Of a DNA stretch of 64,000 bases, positions 29,194 through 39,063 are shown piece after piece; position 1 is the stretch's first letter, and every line of letters starts with the position of its first letter. The notes below the pieces were generated by a model that searched no databases, was not told the DNA's origin, and was given only the letters and a program-made list of their open reading frames with translations. Source of the DNA: Prochlorococcus sp. AG-402-B19 (GTDB taxonomy: Bacteria > Cyanobacteriota > Cyanobacteriia > PCC-6307 > Cyanobiaceae). The stretch is taken from the NCBI GenBank assembly GCA_003279615.1, contig QCHM01000006.1:22758-86757 (forward strand). The letters are read 5' to 3'. The position numbers were made by a program, and so were the translations under genes.

Positions 29194-31305
29194 ATGACTT
29201 CAATTAAGCCAGCAGGAATATTAAAAGGTGAAGGTCTTCCTGATTACGATAAAATCACCCCTGATGAGATTTCTAAAAACATCCCGCTACTAATAAAAGA
29301 TTTAAAAGAAAGATTAAATCAACTAGAAAAAAAAATCGATCAAAAGTTATTAGCCAAAAATTCTATATGTTGGGAAGATGTAATGCCCCAACTTTATACA
29401 ATAGGAGAGAGACTTAGATGGAGTTGGGGAGTTGTAAGTCATCTCAATGCGGTATGTAATTCACCAGAATTGCGCGAAGTTCATTCAAATGAACAACCTA
29501 AAATCGTCAGGTTTAGTAACCAGCTTGCTCAAAACGAAACTATTTTCAAGGCTCTCTCAAATTTAAAAGAGCATAGAAACATAAAGGATGAAACACAAAT
29601 AAGAATCATTGAAACCGAACTAATAACAATGAAAAACAAAGGGATTGGTTTAGAAGCTAATGAAAAAGCACTCTTTAATTCTCGCAGTGAGCGATTAGCT
29701 GAATTATCAACTACTTTTAGTAATAATGTATTAGATGCGACTAAGAATTGGAGTCTTTTAATAAAAAACAAGTCAGAAGTCGAGGGGCTTCCTGAAAGAG
29801 CTCTTGAGACATTAGCTCTTGCTGCAAAAGAAGCTGGTGATAAATCTAAAGAAGGAAATAATCCATCAGCATCAAATGGTCCATGGAGAGTTGGCTTAGA
29901 TATGCCTAGTTACATTCCTTTTCAAACTTATGCAAAAGATAGGAGTCTAAGAGAGAAAGTTTATAGAGCCTTTGTAAGTAGAGCTAGCGATGGAAAGATT
30001 AGTAACAAAGAAATAATTGAAGAAATTTTAGATCTCAGAAATAAACAGGCAAAACTATTGGGATATAAAAACTGGTGTGAAATTAGTTTAGCCACCAAGA
30101 TGGCGGATAATGAAAATGCTGTTGAGATGTTACTTGAAGAATTACGATTAGCTGCAATGCCTCATGCTGAAAAAGAACTTTTACATCTTCGTGAGTGTGC
30201 CAAAAGAAATGGAGAAAACGAAGATTATGAGCTATCTCCATGGGATGTAAGTTTTTGGGCTGAAGTTCTACGCAAAGAGAAATACGATCTTGACCAAGAG
30301 AAACTCAGACCATGGTTTCCTTTAGATCAAGTTCTTAATGGTCTATTCAACTTGTGCAAAAGACTTTTTGAAATTGACATTGAAGAAGCAAGTAATTCAG
30401 CTCCTTTATGGCATGAAGATGTCCTTTTCTTTAATGTTAAAAATTTAGATGGTCAGAAAATCGCATCTTTCTATCTAGATCCCTTTAGTCGTCCTGCGAC
30501 AAAAAGAGGAGGTGCCTGGATGGATGAATGTTTGTGCCGAAATCAAAAGACAAAGGATGATATCGTTCTCCCAGTAGCCTATTTAGTCTGCAATCAAACA
30601 CCTCCTCTTGAGGAAAAACCCAGTCTGATGAGTTTCGAAGAAGTCGAAACTCTCTTCCATGAATTTGGTCATGGACTACAACATATGCTGACAACTGTAA
30701 ATTACCCGCAAGCAGCCGGTATTAATAACGTTGAATGGGATGCTGTCGAATTAGCAAGCCAATTTATGGAAAATTGGTGCTTAGAGGATCAAACAATTTC
30801 CGAAATAGCAATACATTGGAAAACGAAAGAGCCATTACCAAAATCAGAAATCAATAAATTGAGACTAAGCAGAACATTTAATTCTGGGCTTGCAACATTA
30901 AGGCAAATACATTTTGCTCTTACTGATCTAAAACTCCATAGTCAATGGAATAAAGATTTAGAAATTTCCCCAGATGAGTTACGACGAGAAATCGCAAAAA
31001 ACACAACAGTGATGGATCCTATTCCAGAAGATCAATTTCTCTGTGCCTTCAGTCATATTTTTGCTGGTGGCTATGCTGCTGGATACTACTCTTACAAATG
31101 GGCTGAGGTACTCAGCTCTGATGCCTTTGCCGCATTTGAAGAGGCAGGCCTTGCCAATAAGGATGAAGTCCGAAAGATTGGTAAGAAATATCGTGATTCA
31201 ATTCTTAGTCTTGGTGGTAGTCGTTCACCCAATAAGGTTTTCAAACAATTCAGAGGAAGACTTCCCTCTACTGAAGCTCTAATAAGACATAGTGGTCTTA
31301 ATTAG
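29194..31305 (+). CDS. prlC: Oligopeptidase A-type zinc metallopeptidase (M3 family)
   Basis: Cytoplasmic thimet-type peptidase degrading short peptides, including cleaved signal peptides. The zinc motif HEFGH sits near residue 487 in TLFHEFGHGLQHML, with the third ligand Glu downstream in NVEWDAVELASQFMENW. About 703 residues from the ATG at 29194, which I prefer to the TTG at 29182. Its stop overlaps that of the converging lipase-like gene. Confidence 0.92.
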   Translation: MTSIKPAGILKGEGLPDYDKITPDEISKNIPLLIKDLKERLNQLEKKIDQKLLAKNSICWEDVMPQLYTIGERLRWSWGVVSHLNAVCNSPELREVHSNEQPKIVRFSNQLAQNETIFKALSNLKEHRNIKDETQIRIIETELITMKNKGIGLEANEKALFNSRSERLAELSTTFSNNVLDATKNWSLLIKNKSEVEGLPERALETLALAAKEAGDKSKEGNNPSASNGPWRVGLDMPSYIPFQTYAKDRSLREKVYRAFVSRASDGKISNKEIIEEILDLRNKQAKLLGYKNWCEISLATKMADNENAVEMLLEELRLAAMPHAEKELLHLRECAKRNGENEDYELSPWDVSFWAEVLRKEKYDLDQEKLRPWFPLDQVLNGLFNLCKRLFEIDIEEASNSAPLWHEDVLFFNVKNLDGQKIASFYLDPFSRPATKRGGAWMDECLCRNQKTKDDIVLPVAYLVCNQTPPLEEKPSLMSFEEVETLFHEFGHGLQHMLTTVNYPQAAGINNVEWDAVELASQFMENWCLEDQTISEIAIHWKTKEPLPKSEINKLRLSRTFNSGLATLRQIHFALTDLKLHSQWNKDLEISPDELRREIAKNTTVMDPIPEDQFLCAFSHIFAGGYAAGYYSYKWAEVLSSDAFAAFEEAGLANKDEVRKIGKKYRDSILSLGGSRSPNKVFKQFRGRLPSTEALIRHSGLN

Positions 31306-31904
31306 CCATTAATAAAAATCTTTTTGGCTAAAATATCTAGAGAGCCTGAATTGGTTATCAATTCTTTATGTGTCAACACAGGTAATTGATAAGAATCACC
31401 AATAGAAAGTTTTGCTTGCCACCCTGGGAATGACATCAAGTCCCATTTTGTAAAAAAGCTAGTGCATTCAATCTTTTCCAAAGCAGTCAAGTCATTATTT
31501 AATTGAGATAATAAACTACTTCCTCTTTTCATCTCTGCAATACCTGGCATCAAAAATGAAGGGATCATTTGAGCTGTATAACTTCCAAAATGAGGTGTAC
31601 CAATACTAATAAAACGTTTAGTTCTTAAAAAGCCTTCATGATTTTGCAACCAAAGTCTACTGATTAATCCACCCATTGAGAAACCAACAATATCAATTTC
31701 GATTTGAGACCCCACTAATTTCTTAATCTTAGAATCAAGATCATTAGCTAAATGCCTAAGAGATGTTTTCCCATATTTGTGTGGCAAATGTGGTCTGAAC
31801 AAGTCATAATCATCTTCATTGATTTTTTTAATTAATTTTTCAAATAATTGAGGATTGTTCCACAAACCATGAATAAGAAAAATTGGTCTTTTGTTTCTAT
31901 CCAA
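31302..31904 (-). CDS. Alpha/beta hydrolase, lipase/esterase-like
   Basis: A 200-residue protein with an N-terminal FLIHGLWNNPQLF oxyanion segment and the nucleophile elbow GFSMGGL. A downstream segment, SIGTPHFGSYTA, resembles triacylglycerol lipases and PGAP1-like esterases. The third strand-associated Asp and the catalytic His cannot be fixed with certainty. The start is TTG at 31904, immediately after the folB stop; no ATG exists before the conserved N-terminus. Substrate unknown. Confidence 0.78.
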   Translation of the reverse strand: MDRNKRPIFLIHGLWNNPQLFEKLIKKINEDDYDLFRPHLPHKYGKTSLRHLANDLDSKIKKLVGSQIEIDIVGFSMGGLISRLWLQNHEGFLRTKRFISIGTPHFGSYTAQMIPSFLMPGIAEMKRGSSLLSQLNNDLTALEKIECTSFFTKWDLMSFPGWQAKLSIGDSYQLPVLTHKELITNSGSLDILAKKIFING

Positions 31905-32294
31905 TTAATTAATGGGAAATAAGAAATTCCTTTTCTTTTCGATTAGAACATTTCCAGTAAATCCATCTATTGGTGGCGAGCATTTTGTCAGCAGAATATG
32001 AATTGGGACTGAACCATATAGAGACTCAAGAAGATTTAAAATTTGATCGCTAAAATATTCAATCGTTAAGCATTTGATTTCAAATGAAAGTTTTTTAACT
32101 GCTTTAATTGCTTCGCTATAGTCTATTGATTTATCTAATTGATCAAGCTTGGAGGACTCATCCAAATCCAACCAAAAACTAATGTCGAGAAGAAATCTTT
32201 GACCATGTATTCGCTCACTTTCTAAAACACCTACATGGGCCCATAGATTTATAGCTTTTATATGAATTACACTTAAATTATTAAATTGACTCAT
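31905..32294 (-). CDS. folB: Dihydroneopterin aldolase
   Basis: Folate-pathway enzyme, 129 residues. Recognisable from the start [29 protein letters not shown] (His and Glu of the T-fold active region), [22 protein letters not shown], and a KCSPPIDG stretch in place of the common K-P-x-A-I motif. Overlaps the proA stop by four bases (ATGA), implying coupled translation. Confidence 0.9.
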   Translation of the reverse strand: MSQFNNLSVIHIKAINLWAHVGVLESERIHGQRFLLDISFWLDLDESSKLDQLDKSIDYSEAIKAVKKLSFEIKCLTIEYFSDQILNLLESLYGSVPIHILLTKCSPPIDGFTGNVLIEKKRNFLFPIN

Positions 32295-33607
32295 AATGGT
32301 AGATCAACATGAGAAAAACTTCTATCTCCAGAAGCGAAATCCTTAACGAGGTCACCATCACCTCTGAGATAATAGCGATAGGTAACTAAGCCTTCCAATC
32401 CCACTGGTCCTCGTGGTGGTAGAGTCTGTGTACTTATCCCAACTTCAGCTCCAAATCCATATCGGAAACCATCAGCAAAACGAGTAGAGCAATTATGATA
32501 AACACCTGCACTATCAACTGAACTTAAAAATTTTTCAGAAACTTCTTTGTTATCAGTAACTATCGCTTCAGTATGACGAGAGCTATATTTACGAATATGT
32601 TCAATAGCTTCGTCTACATTACTAACAATTTTTATTGAAAGAATTAAATCAAGATATTCTGTAGACCAGTCTGACTCATCAGCCTTGTTTTTCACACCTA
32701 AGAATTGACTTTTGGCATCTCCCTTAAGAGTCACTCCTGCGTCAGAAAAAATTGGCAAGCCTTTTTTCAAAAACATCTCGGCAACATCATCATGAATTAA
32801 TAATGTCTCAATTGCATTACAAGCAGCAGGATATTGAATCTTACTATCTAAAGCTATACTAATTGCTTTATCAATATCTACAAAATTGTCTACATATAGG
32901 TGACAAATCCCATCAGCGTGACCTAAGACAGGGATACGTGTGTTTTCTTGAATAAACTGGACTAACTCATTGCTACCTCTGGGTATTATCAAATTGACAA
33001 ACCGGTCTAAACGAAGTAAGCCTAAACTTTCTTGACGTGTCGTGAGCAAAGACAACGCTCCTGACCCAACATTTGACTTACTTAACCCCTTATCAAGAGA
33101 ATCCATTATTGCCTGATTGGTAGCTTTTGCTTCACTTCCTCCTTTTAATAAAGCTCCATTACCAGAACGAACAGCAAGAGATGCTATTTGTATTAATGCA
33201 TCTGGTCTCGATTCAAATATTACTCCTAAAACCCCTAATGGAACTGTCACTCTCTCAAGAATAAGATTTTCATCCAATTTTCTATGAAGTTGTCTATTAC
33301 CAATTGGATCCGCGAGATTTGAAACTTTTAGGACCCCGTCAATACATCCTTTAAGTTTAGTTTTTGTTAACTGAAGTCTCGATAAAAGTGATTTATTCAA
33401 CCCTTCTTTTTCTGATCTTTCAAGATCTTGAATATTTGCTTTTAAAATCTCATCGGCATTAGCATTCAAAGCATTTGCCATTTCAGTCAAAGCCTCACAC
33501 CTTTGTTCATTAGTGGATTGGCCAAGCAAAATAGACGCCTTTTTTGCACTCTCAGCTACTATTACTAGCTGGGGCGAAGGATCAGGCACTGAAAAGTTTG
33601 TACTCAT
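32291..33607 (-). CDS. proA: Gamma-glutamyl phosphate reductase
   Basis: Second step of proline synthesis, reducing gamma-glutamyl phosphate with NADPH. Aldehyde dehydrogenase-like fold of 438 residues: [53 protein letters not shown], and the catalytic Cys in [16 protein letters not shown]. The C-terminal [12 protein letters not shown] motif appears as [25 protein letters not shown] start; 149 bases from the tamB stop with nothing convincing between. Confidence 0.95.
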   Translation of the reverse strand: MSTNFSVPDPSPQLVIVAESAKKASILLGQSTNEQRCEALTEMANALNANADEILKANIQDLERSEKEGLNKSLLSRLQLTKTKLKGCIDGVLKVSNLADPIGNRQLHRKLDENLILERVTVPLGVLGVIFESRPDALIQIASLAVRSGNGALLKGGSEAKATNQAIMDSLDKGLSKSNVGSGALSLLTTRQESLGLLRLDRFVNLIIPRGSNELVQFIQENTRIPVLGHADGICHLYVDNFVDIDKAISIALDSKIQYPAACNAIETLLIHDDVAEMFLKKGLPIFSDAGVTLKGDAKSQFLGVKNKADESDWSTEYLDLILSIKIVSNVDEAIEHIRKYSSRHTEAIVTDNKEVSEKFLSSVDSAGVYHNCSTRFADGFRYGFGAEVGISTQTLPPRGPVGLEGLVTYRYYLRGDGDLVKDFASGDRSFSHVDLPL

Positions 33608-33756
33608 TTGATTTAGATCAACTATTTAATCAAAGAAAATTTTTCACTATCTTTAAAATATTCCTTTAATGGCTAATCAAGCAATAAAAGAAGATAAAAA
33701 TCAATCGAACTATGAAATTCTTTAATCAAATCGTTTTCATTCCACCATTCATTACT

Positions 33757-36700
33757 CTAATATCTAAAAAAGAGTTGCAGCTGACTTTGCCAATTTCCAT
33801 TTCTATCAAAAGAGCCGAGCAAACCTATATTTGGATTCATTTGAAAACTAATATTTCCTTGAGGTGGAATATCTTGTCGATTGGGAACAGCTTGAACTGA
33901 AAAATTAATTCTCTCGCTAAAATCAAATCCAAGTTCAGTGACCCATACCTGCTGACCAGACAGATTATTACCCTCTTGATCTGTGCTTGATGAATCACTT
34001 TCATTAGCATCATCATCAAAATCCGAACGATTTAAATATGTTGGATATAAAGATAGTTGCAGTTTGTCACTTAAAAAGCCATTAATATTTCCTTGAACAT
34101 AAGAAGCGACAGATCTATTTAAAAAGCTAGTGATAGCATCTCCATCGCCTCCACTACTTATTAGATTTGTAAGAGAATTACCTCCAATGAGTCCTAATAA
34201 CTCACTTCGTCCCAAAGCTGGAGTACTTCTTAATTGAAAGTTGTCACTAATTCTATCCGCAGGTCCAGAAGCTCTCACTTCAACATTTACGAAACGTGAT
34301 CCTGCTATACCAAATGATGCCATTCCATTAGAGGAAAAATTACTTACATCTCTAACATTGTCTGGAACACGGCTTTTCAATGTTACGTCAACATATGGTA
34401 CCAAGCCCATAGAAGGAACAAACACGGCTACATTTGGTTCACTTTGATCTAAATTAAAAGTAGTCGTAAAGAGATTTATATAGCCACTAACAAGTTTAAT
34501 AACTCCACTAACATCAAGCGTCTCGTTTAAAGCGCCATTCAAGAATAAAAATCCATTAGTTTCAAAGCTAGCTAGTGGTTGAGAAACCAATCTCAATGAT
34601 GGACCTAGTACAAGCTTTAAATTATCAAATCTTATTGAGCCTAATCCATTAGGAATTCCATTGCCCATCATCCGACTTGCAGGCGCTTCTTCATCTTGAA
34701 TAAATAAAACCAGTGGTCCACTCTGGTTCCAATCTTGCTCTGGAAATCTACGAACTTTTTTAAATTTAGAATCTATATGGAGTTTCGATTTATCAGTTAT
34801 TGTCTTTTCAGGATTATTAGCTTTTTTAGCATAAATCGAGCCTTCCGAAATAAATACTTCACCTGCTAATTTAGGTTTCAAAACAGATCCTCTAACAATA
34901 ATCTCTGATGAAACACTGACATCAGTAAATGCTGTATTAATACGTGTTTTTTCTATAGAAAAAGCCAGTGGTTCACTTTCATTTAATTGAGATTCAAATA
35001 AGGGAATACCACCTTGAGCATTAATGACACCATTTGCTCCAATACTTGCGCTAAGTTCTCGGACTTCAATCCTATTGAAATCAAAAACTATTGTACTACT
35101 CAAATTATTAATTTCTTTATCTTGAAAAAGGATAGTACTGTTTTTTAAAACCATAAAGCCATTTGCGATAGGAGTTTCAGGCGTACCCCTAATTAGCAAA
35201 CTCAAATCAGCAATACCTGAGGTCCAGGAAACACCCCCATTTGTGAGCCCTGTTAAAAAAGCCAACCCATCTCCATGACTTTCAACTTTCAGATCTATAG
35301 GCAAAGAACTAACTAATGGATAATTTCCACTTAACTCAATAGGATTCTTCGAAGATTTATCCCTAAGAGCGATATCAAATTCAAGATAATTATCATCAAG
35401 TAAAATATTGCCCTTATCTAAAATAATATTTCTATCATAAATTTTAGTATCGTCGATACTTAAACCTGCAATAACTTTTGGAGTTCTTTCACTTAAACTA
35501 TATTTACCCTTTAAACCAAAATAACCATCTAATGATGAAGGTATTGGCGCAACTAAAGATAGCAATGAAAAATTAAGATTAAGCAAGGAGAAGCTACCAT
35601 CACCCGAGCCTAAATTCCCAATAAAAGTTGCATTAAATGGCTTTATTTCATTATTACCTATAAGCTTAAATTTATTTGTCCAAACCTTACCGTAAGCTTT
35701 TGCCTCTAACTTTAAATCTGATAATCCTTCACCAATTAGTTTTATATCTGCATTAACATTACCCTTAATATCATAAGGATTAATAAAGCTTTTACTATTC
35801 ATTAAAGAAACATCATCTATATATGCATCCTTAGATTTAATTAGAGCTTCTAATTGAGTATCTATTGTACTATTATTATAACCAATTAAAAGCCCTGGTA
35901 AATCTTCGGCTTTACCTAATGCTTCTGAATAATTCAATCCTAATTTAGGAATCTCTAAAGCTGTAGCAGTAATCCAAGTAGGACTCACATCTCTAACTTT
36001 AGCTAATAAAGAAAATTCAGTTTCTTTATTTATTTCAAACTGAATAGTTCCATCTTTAGATGGTTTTAATTCACCTGTTAAATTAGTTTTTTCTTTTTCA
36101 ATTAGTCCTTTGATATTTGCCTGTTGTAATTTGAGACCTAATAATCTGAAATAGGCTAAATTCAACTCGCCATTAATAAATAAGGGGTCAAGTGAAAAAA
36201 TACCTTTACCAGAGACCTCACCAAAAATTTTTTTAAACTTTTTTTCCGGTGGTATAGCTACTTCTACTCGATCTAATCTGAATTTATTAGCTTTCCATTC
36301 AAAAGAATTTAATTTAGTATTTAAAGTTATTTCTCCTCCTAATCTATTCAAAATCAAATTATTAAAATTACCATCCTTATTAAAGTTAAGTTGAAGTTCG
36401 CTAGGTGTAGTAGAACTTTCAGAAACCATTTGCAAACTACCCCATATCTTTTCTTCTGGAATACGTGTAAAAGTCCCTTTCCATTTCTCTCTCAAACGAA
36501 TACCATTTACTTGCGGATTATCTAAAGAAAGATTAATTTTAGAACTCAATTTAGATATAGGCCCTTGAAAATAGCCAGTCGTCTTTAAATTTCCTGACAA
36601 TGAAGAATTTAATATTGGATTTAAAGATCCTAAAGGAAAAGATTCCAGATTAAAATCACCTTTTAAATCTCCCAAAATAAAACGCCTATTAACTATTGAA

Positions 36701-37725
36701 ATTGGCAACTTAAGTTTTAAAGAAAGAGGTTTATGATCAAATCCTTTAACTTTGATAAAAGCAGCAAAGTTTATATAATTTTTATTGATTTTATTAAATA
36801 GTACTTCAAATGAATTAGATATAGACAAATATCCATAATTCCAATTAGAGTCAATTAGTTTAAACTTATCGTTATCACACTTTATTTGTGAATTACTAGT
36901 AGATAATGTATCCTTTAAAATTCCTCCTCTTAAAGATAAATTCTTTACCTTTAAATCACCATTACAACTTATAAAGCCTTTTTCTACTGCTAAAGACAAA
37001 TCACCATTAACATCTCCTTTTGTAATAATATTAGAATCATCACCTAGAATATCTTGGAAAATATCAAGTTTAAGTTTATCAATTCGTGCTTTAGTTTTAA
37101 ATTCTAATCCATCCCAATAACCCTTTCCTGCAAGATAAATACTTCCTTGTTTTTTAAAATCTAAACCAAGAGCTCCATATATCTTTTTTTTTGCAAGATC
37201 TAAACCAATATTACCTTTCGCTAATAATGTTTTACCTGTCACCCCCCCAGAATTAAATATAATTTTAGTAGGTTCTTTTAAATTAAATTTTAGTCTAAGA
37301 TTGATTTTTTTTGAGCCATCAGATGGGGGCATCACCCAAAAAGAACCATTATCATTTTTTCTTAGAATTATTTCTGTTCCCTTTGGATTAAATATTGCTA
37401 CTGGTTGCCAATGAAATAAACTTGCTAACGGTGCAAATTTAACTGTTAAAGTTGAAATTTTAACTGAGGAAGAATCTTTTACTACTGGAAGCAGTTTCGT
37501 TGGTCCCAACTCAACACCCCATAATCTAAGCCCCCTATAAGAGCCCAATTCCAAAGGATGACCTAATGAATTAGATAATGTTTTTTCTATTTGAGGAGAA
37601 AAGCGACTTATAGTTCTATCAACCAAGAGATCTGTCCCACTCCAAATCAAAACACCACCCAATGCCACGAAGGTTCCAGTAAGTCCCCATCGCCTTAATG
37701 TTTTTGAAACCTTCTCATCTCCCAT
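33757..37725 (-). CDS. tamB: TamB/YtfN-like translocation and assembly module protein (DUF490)
   Basis: A 1322-residue envelope protein, anchored by one hydrophobic segment near residues 13-31. The body is a long run of short beta-strands with repeats of hydrophobic/polar alternation, as in the beta-groove of TamB. The C-terminal DUF490 region includes the LRSTPALGRSELLGLIGG segment and ends in a strand with terminal Phe-Arg-Tyr, typical of the TamB C-terminus. It probably bridges the inner and outer membranes for lipid or protein transport; there is no Omp85/TamA partner in the window. Divergent from ycf51. Confidence 0.88.
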   Translation of the reverse strand: MGDEKVSKTLRRWGLTGTFVALGGVLIWSGTDLLVDRTISRFSPQIEKTLSNSLGHPLELGSYRGLRLWGVELGPTKLLPVVKDSSSVKISTLTVKFAPLASLFHWQPVAIFNPKGTEIILRKNDNGSFWVMPPSDGSKKINLRLKFNLKEPTKIIFNSGGVTGKTLLAKGNIGLDLAKKKIYGALGLDFKKQGSIYLAGKGYWDGLEFKTKARIDKLKLDIFQDILGDDSNIITKGDVNGDLSLAVEKGFISCNGDLKVKNLSLRGGILKDTLSTSNSQIKCDNDKFKLIDSNWNYGYLSISNSFEVLFNKINKNYINFAAFIKVKGFDHKPLSLKLKLPISIVNRRFILGDLKGDFNLESFPLGSLNPILNSSLSGNLKTTGYFQGPISKLSSKINLSLDNPQVNGIRLREKWKGTFTRIPEEKIWGSLQMVSESSTTPSELQLNFNKDGNFNNLILNRLGGEITLNTKLNSFEWKANKFRLDRVEVAIPPEKKFKKIFGEVSGKGIFSLDPLFINGELNLAYFRLLGLKLQQANIKGLIEKEKTNLTGELKPSKDGTIQFEINKETEFSLLAKVRDVSPTWITATALEIPKLGLNYSEALGKAEDLPGLLIGYNNSTIDTQLEALIKSKDAYIDDVSLMNSKSFINPYDIKGNVNADIKLIGEGLSDLKLEAKAYGKVWTNKFKLIGNNEIKPFNATFIGNLGSGDGSFSLLNLNFSLLSLVAPIPSSLDGYFGLKGKYSLSERTPKVIAGLSIDDTKIYDRNIILDKGNILLDDNYLEFDIALRDKSSKNPIELSGNYPLVSSLPIDLKVESHGDGLAFLTGLTNGGVSWTSGIADLSLLIRGTPETPIANGFMVLKNSTILFQDKEINNLSSTIVFDFNRIEVRELSASIGANGVINAQGGIPLFESQLNESEPLAFSIEKTRINTAFTDVSVSSEIIVRGSVLKPKLAGEVFISEGSIYAKKANNPEKTITDKSKLHIDSKFKKVRRFPEQDWNQSGPLVLFIQDEEAPASRMMGNGIPNGLGSIRFDNLKLVLGPSLRLVSQPLASFETNGFLFLNGALNETLDVSGVIKLVSGYINLFTTTFNLDQSEPNVAVFVPSMGLVPYVDVTLKSRVPDNVRDVSNFSSNGMASFGIAGSRFVNVEVRASGPADRISDNFQLRSTPALGRSELLGLIGGNSLTNLISSGGDGDAITSFLNRSVASYVQGNINGFLSDKLQLSLYPTYLNRSDFDDDANESDSSSTDQEGNNLSGQQVWVTELGFDFSERINFSVQAVPNRQDIPPQGNISFQMNPNIGLLGSFDRNGNWQSQLQLFFRY

Positions 37726-37792
37726 AAAACATTACTCTCTAACTTGGGGGAGCTAACAAACTATAAAGAATGAATTCAGGAGAAACCAGCCT

Positions 37793-38332
37793 ATGTCTAT
37801 GAGTGAAGTTATCCATGATGTAACGAAATGGCTAGCCTGGGGAGGTTCAGGGCTTGGAGTCTTGACAGTTTTGGCTTATTTCTTTAGATGGGGAATTAAG
37901 TTCCGACTAACAGGAATAACAATTTTTACACTTTTATTATCTGCTAGCTGTTGGGCCTTCGATCAAAGTTATAGACCTCCATTTAATGTAGATGGCTACA
38001 AATATGCTCCTATCGTTTATGACAATGGATTTGATTTAGTGGTTGCACAAGCATCAAATGATTTTCCTGAAGAAGCTATAAAACCAACGTTGTTACAAAT
38101 AGCTGGTAACTTAAAGGGAGGTGGTCGAAGTGGTGCTCAAGTTAAAGTTAGGCTAAGAAAAATAGAGTCAGCAGGCAATGGAATAAGTGAGCCAATTGTT
38201 CTTGGTGAAGTTATAAATGATTTGAAAGAGTCTCAGATAATAGAATTACCAAAGAGAAATTATACTATAAATGAGGATTTATCTAGTGATTCTTCTAATG
38301 AGGAAAGCTATTCATTAGAGGATTATGAATAA
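37793..38332 (+). CDS. ycf51: Ycf51-like protein (DUF2518)
   Basis: A 179-residue membrane protein of a family conserved in cyanobacteria and red-algal plastids. Two hydrophobic segments at about residues 15-60 precede a soluble domain (DGYKYAPIVYDNGFDLVV to ELPKRN) and an acidic tail. Function unknown; deep conservation with plastids suggests a thylakoid or envelope role. The first ATG (37793) and a second one two codons on are both usable. Overlaps the DUF4332 gene by eight bases. Confidence 0.85.
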   Translation: MSMSEVIHDVTKWLAWGGSGLGVLTVLAYFFRWGIKFRLTGITIFTLLLSASCWAFDQSYRPPFNVDGYKYAPIVYDNGFDLVVAQASNDFPEEAIKPTLLQIAGNLKGGGRSGAQVKVRLRKIESAGNGISEPIVLGEVINDLKESQIIELPKRNYTINEDLSSDSSNEESYSLEDYE

Positions 38333-38723
38333 TAAATTATTCTTGAATAATCTTCCTAAAAATTTCCATCAAGAAGAAAAAATACTCTTATCAAATAATA
38401 TCAAAACTTGGGACTCATTATTATCTATTAGTGAGAAAGAAATTCATAAGATGATCTATGGAAGTCTAGGTAGTGTTAGGAATTTACAAAGACTTAAATG
38501 CATAGCATATTTTATATGCACTTTAGATATTGAGATTAACGAAGCAGCGTTGTTAATGCACTCAGGATTAATCTCAAACAAGGCACTTTCAAGTCTTAGC
38601 CCTCAAGAGCTTGTTCAAAAAACTGGACGTTTTGAAAGAATTTTAAGAACTGGACGAATTCCATTAATAGATCTGAACAAAGCCCACTTTTTAATAGAAA
38701 AGGCTAAAAAAAACATTATTTAA
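38325..38723 (+). CDS. DUF4332 family protein
   Basis: A 132-residue protein with helix-hairpin-helix-like repeats, matching what I know of DUF4332: two similar segments around GSLGSVRNLQRLKCIAYF and INEAALLMHSGLISNKALSSLSPQELVQK. These resemble helical DNA/protein-binding repeats, but no nucleic acid role has been shown. The start ATG at 38325 lies inside the last codons of ycf51, so the two are translationally coupled. Confidence 0.72.
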   Translation: MNNKLFLNNLPKNFHQEEKILLSNNIKTWDSLLSISEKEIHKMIYGSLGSVRNLQRLKCIAYFICTLDIEINEAALLMHSGLISNKALSSLSPQELVQKTGRFERILRTGRIPLIDLNKAHFLIEKAKKNII

Positions 38724-38785
38724 TTTACTCAAGAAGAATTAGGGAATAGAATAAAAATCAATAAAAAAATAAATTAAATAAAGCA

Positions 38786-39055
38786 ATGAATGGTTTCCTA
38801 CTTCCCTTAGTCTTTATATCATTTGCCATTAATCTTGAAGCGATGGCTCAATCTAGACTTCTAGAGAGTGTTAAGAGAAATCCCGATGAAGCAAAATCAA
38901 TTTGTCAAGATTTTAGTGAACTTAACAAGAACAATATTTCTGCTGCTTCGCCCGAATCTATTCAAAAAATCTCAACTCAAAAGAATATAAGCGAAGTTGA
39001 TGCTGAGATTCTCTCGATGTACATAAGAGGGCTTTACTGCCCTGAAACTTTTTAA
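38786..39055 (+). CDS. Small secreted protein, unrecognised
   Basis: Eighty-nine residues with a Sec-type signal peptide (hydrophobic residues about 3-18, cleavage expected after AMA near residue 21). The mature part is about 68 residues, helical and charged, with two cysteines (in SICQDF and GLYCPETF) that could form a disulfide. I do not recognise the family. It sits eight bases before the S15-type hydrolase and is probably co-transcribed with it. Confidence 0.6.
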   Translation: MNGFLLPLVFISFAINLEAMAQSRLLESVKRNPDEAKSICQDFSELNKNNISAASPESIQKISTQKNISEVDAEILSMYIRGLYCPETF

Positions 39056-39063
39056 AGCAACAA

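Noticed and set aside
33669..33725. 18-codon ORF starting ATG GCT AAT in the gap between proA and tamB
   Set aside because: Too short, with a Lys/Asn/Gln-rich composition as expected from AT-rich DNA and no clear ribosome site.
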